Positions 61,512 through 64,000 of a DNA stretch of 64,000 nt are shown here, in pieces. The stretch spans positions 6,028 to 70,027 of the forward strand of contig CAZGMK010000017.1 of NCBI GenBank assembly GCA_964526835.1. The letters run 5' to 3'. The stretch's first letter is position 1. Each line of letters begins with the position of its first letter. Source of the stretch: DAOSXA01 sp964526835 (GTDB lineage Bacteria; Zixibacteria; MSB-5A5; GN15; FEB-12). The position numbers and the translations under genes were made by a program. The notes under the pieces were generated by a model. It worked only from the letters and a program-made list of their open reading frames with translations, was not told the origin of the DNA and ran no database searches.

Positions 61512-62240
61512 ATGACGAAGACGATTGTCGTGTCTTTCGCTATCCTGCTGCCGCTTGGTGTCGTGGCAGGTGAAGGCTGGTTCATCGAGGCGAGGGGCGC
61601 CCTCGGGCGTGCTGACGGGTCCATACTCCAGGTGACCCATACGGAAATTGAGAACCAATATCCGCCGCTCGAACCCGGACGTGAGGACGGGATCAGTGAA
61701 TTACACGCAACCGATGATCTCGGCCTGGCCTGGGATGATCGCGCTTTCGGGACCGCGGAACTGGCACTAGGACACTGGTTATTCGACCGACTAGCAATGT
61801 CGATCGGCACTAGCCACATGCTCACCAAACACGGCGCCTTCATCTGGCCAGTGAGCCGCTACAACAACGAGTTATCTGATATACATATCAGGACATCAAC
61901 GTTACAGCGTGGTGTCTGCCTCACCCTCGCCTTCTATCCTCTCTCGCGGTTGTTCGTGGAAGGAGCAGTGAGCCATAATTACCTCCGCATCCAGACTGAA
62001 GCCAGGGCGATCGATCAGGCGCGGGTCTCTGGCCGACGTACATCCGACTACTACGTTGGCTGGCGTGCGGGAGCAGGTCTGACCTTCCCTGTGGACAGCC
62101 GACTCGACGCCGTAGTGACTGCATCCTGGCAGTGGGCCGAGTTTGTGACCACGTTCGTTCAATGGGCGACATCGGATACAGAGTACTCTCTCGATCTCAG
62201 CGGTCCGGAGTTATCTCTCGGCCTCAGATGGAACCTGTAG
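61512..62240 (+). CDS. Probable outer-membrane beta-barrel protein
   Basis: 242 residues. A short Sec signal peptide (MTKTIVVSFAILLPLGVVAG) is followed by alternating hydrophobic/polar strands (RLFVEGAVSHNYLRIQTEA, YYVGWRAGAGLTFPVDSRLD) and the ending LSLGLRWNL, like a barrel C-terminal strand. The size suggests about eight to ten strands. No specific family is recognised. The ATG has GGAGAA upstream; the frame is open far upstream but that part is non-coding. Confidence 0.65.
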   Translation: MTKTIVVSFAILLPLGVVAGEGWFIEARGALGRADGSILQVTHTEIENQYPPLEPGREDGISELHATDDLGLAWDDRAFGTAELALGHWLFDRLAMSIGTSHMLTKHGAFIWPVSRYNNELSDIHIRTSTLQRGVCLTLAFYPLSRLFVEGAVSHNYLRIQTEARAIDQARVSGRRTSDYYVGWRAGAGLTFPVDSRLDAVVTASWQWAEFVTTFVQWATSDTEYSLDLSGPELSLGLRWNL

Positions 62241-62255
62241 CCGACCGAGCCTTCG

Positions 62256-63248
62256 TCACGTGTGAAATTCGATTATGTCGCCGTCTATCAGGTTGAAGTC
62301 GGCGTTGACCCTTTGGCCATCGTGCTTTCCCTCACCCCATATCTTGGCGTACTTAAGCTTCTCGGCGAAGTCCTTGTGCAGGGCGATGGCGGCGTCATCG
62401 ACAGTTGAATCGGGCGGGAGGATTATAGGATCGCTGAAGTCGGCCTCCTTGCCGATAGGCTTCGTGTAGACCCTGATGATACTCAGGCCTTCAAAGAGCG
62501 CTTTTCTGAATGTGTCGAGTGTATCGTCGTCGATAATCGAAGTACCAACCAGGGCGAAGCCCTCGAATTCGCTCTGCAGAGCCGCCAGTCGTGAGCCGTC
62601 TTCGTCGTCATGGACCTTGTGAGCACAAATCAGGGTCCGTTTGTAGCTGAAGCGTGGATCCTCGGGAGGTCCTTCGATTTGCGGCTTCAGGATAATTCGC
62701 TTGTCCTCGAGTTTGCTCAGGACAAACCGGACATCCTCAAGCATGGACTCGCTCGCCAAGTCGGCCACCAGGACAACCAGGTCAGCGTTGCGAATCAGAC
62801 CTGACAGGTAGTTCTCATAAAGGTCGGGCGAGATCGGCGGGGTGTCGATCAGCTGGATCTGGACTGTCTCATAATTGGTCATGCCGGCCTGCGGCTCCCG
62901 GGTTGAGTATGGATAATCGGCCACGAGGGGCTGGGCGTTGCTGAGGACATCGAGAATGGACGACTTCCCGCAGTTGGGCGGTCCGATAAGGACTACCTGT
63001 CCGGCCCCTTCCTTCTCAATGTGGTCTTTCTGCGGGGCCTGGCGCGCCCCGCCTTTGGGACCTGATTCGATCTGCTTTCTGAGCTTGGCGATCTTCGTCT
63101 TCATGTCGGCCTGAAGGTGATCGGTACCCTTATGCTTGGGCATGATCCGAAGCAGCTCCTGAGCGATTCGGAGCTTCTCGCGAGGGTCCCGTTCGGCCGA
63201 ATACTCGCGCTCTAACTCGTAGTATTGTGGCGGCAGGTTGGCCGGCAT
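62256..63248 (-). CDS. OBG/DRG-like TGS-domain GTPase with altered G3 and G4 motifs
   Basis: 330 residues. A helical N-terminal region (1-80), a G domain with P-loop GPPNCGKSS (about 89-97), G3 as DTPP instead of DxxG (135-138) and G4 as HKVH instead of NKxD (210-213). The C-terminal TGS domain (from ~255; SIIRVYTKPIGKE...FAEKLKYAKIWGEG...INADFNLIDGDIIEFH) is as in DRG proteins. Ribosome-linked roles are known for relatives. Nucleotide specificity is uncertain. ATG at 63248 sits where a strong promoter would start transcription; an in-frame GTG lies at 63263. Confidence 0.82.
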   Translation of the reverse strand: MPANLPPQYYELEREYSAERDPREKLRIAQELLRIMPKHKGTDHLQADMKTKIAKLRKQIESGPKGGARQAPQKDHIEKEGAGQVVLIGPPNCGKSSILDVLSNAQPLVADYPYSTREPQAGMTNYETVQIQLIDTPPISPDLYENYLSGLIRNADLVVLVADLASESMLEDVRFVLSKLEDKRIILKPQIEGPPEDPRFSYKRTLICAHKVHDDEDGSRLAALQSEFEGFALVGTSIIDDDTLDTFRKALFEGLSIIRVYTKPIGKEADFSDPIILPPDSTVDDAAIALHKDFAEKLKYAKIWGEGKHDGQRVNADFNLIDGDIIEFHT

Positions 63249-63254
63249 ACCGGA

Positions 63255-63283
63255 ATTATACACCGGTTTTGGTCTTCTGGCAA
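63255..63283 (-). promoter_or_regulatory. Strong promoter, probably giving a leaderless mRNA
   Basis: On the minus strand, TTGCCA (63278-63283, 5/6), a 17-base spacer and perfect TATAAT (63255-63260). Six bases separate TATAAT from the ATG at 63248, so the expected +1 is the A of the start codon. No SD lies before this ATG. Confidence 0.65.
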
Positions 63284-63387
63284 GCGCCGGCTGACATCTG
63301 CGGGGCTGGAGAAAGAACCGGTCCAGTATCTTCAGAGTATGTGTTTATTCCCTAATCAAATGTACCTGATTTGACGATGACCCGACT

Positions 63388-63921
63388 ATGTCAGAGCAAA
63401 AGCCCGTGAAGCCTCAAGAGCAGTGGCGGGTCGAGGACTACCTGGCCAACCTGAAGATCGACTTCGACCCGCAGACTCGTATTGTTCATCTGTCGACCCA
63501 CCGTCCCGTGGTGCTCGCGTCCAGCGAACAGATCGAGTTGCAAAGGAAAGTGCTCGAAGACGTGGTTTGTCGGTACGGACCCGAGCCGATCTACCTCATC
63601 ATCGAGCTGCCCCGTTTCATCATCGAGCCCAGCCTGGCTTTTGTCTATGCCAACCGGCTGGCGACGCTGGCCCACGAGCATGTCCCGCCCGAGGGTATCG
63701 CCCGGTACGGTTTGAACCTGACTCGAGTGACGGTCAAGATGGCTCACAGCAACAACCTGAAGCACGATCCGAACCTGTTCGCAACCCGATCCGAAGCCGA
63801 GGCCTACATCCGTAGCCTGATCGCGAAGAACAGCCCGAGTCGGGTCCTAGGCGGGTCGACTTCGGGTGAGCCGGAAAAGGAATCGACCGGAACCACGTCG
63901 CTCATCCCTCCTCAATACTGA
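63388..63921 (+). CDS. Hypothetical protein, possibly mixed alpha/beta
   Basis: 177 residues. I do not recognise a family. A predicted mixed alpha/beta core (about 15-145: TRIVHLSTHRPVVLASSEQI, PIYLIIELPRFIIEPSLAFVYANRLATLAHEH, GLNLTRVTVKMA) is followed by a Ser/Thr/Gly-rich tail ending IPPQY. There is no signal or membrane segment. No SD and no promoter is evident in the 139 bases shared with the divergent GTPase. Codon use and length argue that it is real. Confidence 0.65.
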   Translation: MSEQKPVKPQEQWRVEDYLANLKIDFDPQTRIVHLSTHRPVVLASSEQIELQRKVLEDVVCRYGPEPIYLIIELPRFIIEPSLAFVYANRLATLAHEHVPPEGIARYGLNLTRVTVKMAHSNNLKHDPNLFATRSEAEAYIRSLIAKNSPSRVLGGSTSGEPEKESTGTTSLIPPQY

Positions 63922-64000
63922 CGCAATCAGTCCCTTTCTACCACGCTAGTGGAGTGATTCATTCTGTTGGGGCATTATCCAGTGCGAGTCTTGCTCGTCC

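Overview
The window is about 64 kb of GC-rich bacterial chromosome, densely packed with housekeeping genes and mostly transcribed from the minus strand. I see no rRNA, tRNA, CRISPR array, insertion sequence or phage region. The organism is a diderm: it has ADP-heptose kinase and adenylyltransferase (rfaE1/rfaE2), LolD/LolE lipoprotein export and a probable outer-membrane barrel. It also carries the McsA-McsB-ClpC protein-arginine phosphorylation set, best known from Firmicutes, and a secreted metallopeptidase ending in a dockerin-type EF-hand repeat. This mix, with split glycine decarboxylase (GcvPA/GcvPB) and a MEMO-AMMECR1 fusion, fits a candidate phylum near the FCB group, with Zixibacteria the best guess. 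That taxonomic call is inference.

Layout. 1-3 kb: MEMO-AMMECR1 fusion (cut by the window edge), rluD, and a PdxJ-like protein without the catalytic residues of PdxJ. 3-8.1 kb: a 1721-residue secreted zinc peptidase with nine Ig-like repeats. 8.9-11.1 kb: ornithine aminotransferase and an EamA transporter, converging on a terminator. 11.1-17.1 kb: elongasome genes rodA, mrdA, mreD and mreC, then a PTS EIIA domain, a Trm112-like protein and accA. 17.1-27.4 kb: an envelope glycan cluster (WecA-like transferase, two GT2 enzymes, polyprenol-phosphate mannose synthase, YfhO, LPG-synthase-like flippase, GT39-like enzyme, DegT aminotransferase). It runs without a break from the pyrR-pyrB-pyrC operon (27.4-30.4 kb), which has an unusual leader. 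30.5-32 kb: a fused double ATPase of ECF type. 32-38.5 kb: accC, gcvH, gcvPA, two zinc-ribbon proteins, a thioredoxin-like lipoprotein and gcvPB. 38.7-42.3 kb: pilT, accB, an M24 peptidase and a TPR protein. 42.3-43.9 kb: the heptose genes. 44-45.2 kb: small plus-strand genes (DUF3467, zinc ribbon, receiver). 45.2-52 kb: corC, ybeY, a 7TM-HD hydrolase, phoH and aspS. 52.3-59 kb: rpmA, clpC, mcsB, mcsA, lolD and lolE. 59.3-64 kb: a lipoprotein, a second EIIA domain, an NlpC/P60 hydrolase, a barrel protein, a TGS GTPase that is probably leaderless, and an unknown protein.

Most neighbouring genes overlap by 1-8 bases or sit a few bases apart, so long co-transcribed units are likely. GTG and TTG starts are common and are often supported by strong Shine-Dalgarno sequences (gcvH, accC, pyrR). 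No single gene cassette looks like an obvious new defence or mobile system. The most interesting items are the pyrR leader (a coupled 34-codon ORF whose ribosome site lies in a hairpin loop), the PdxJ-like likely pseudoenzyme, the GTPase with altered G3 and G4 motifs read from a probable leaderless promoter, and the McsAB-ClpC set in a diderm next to LolDE without CtsR.
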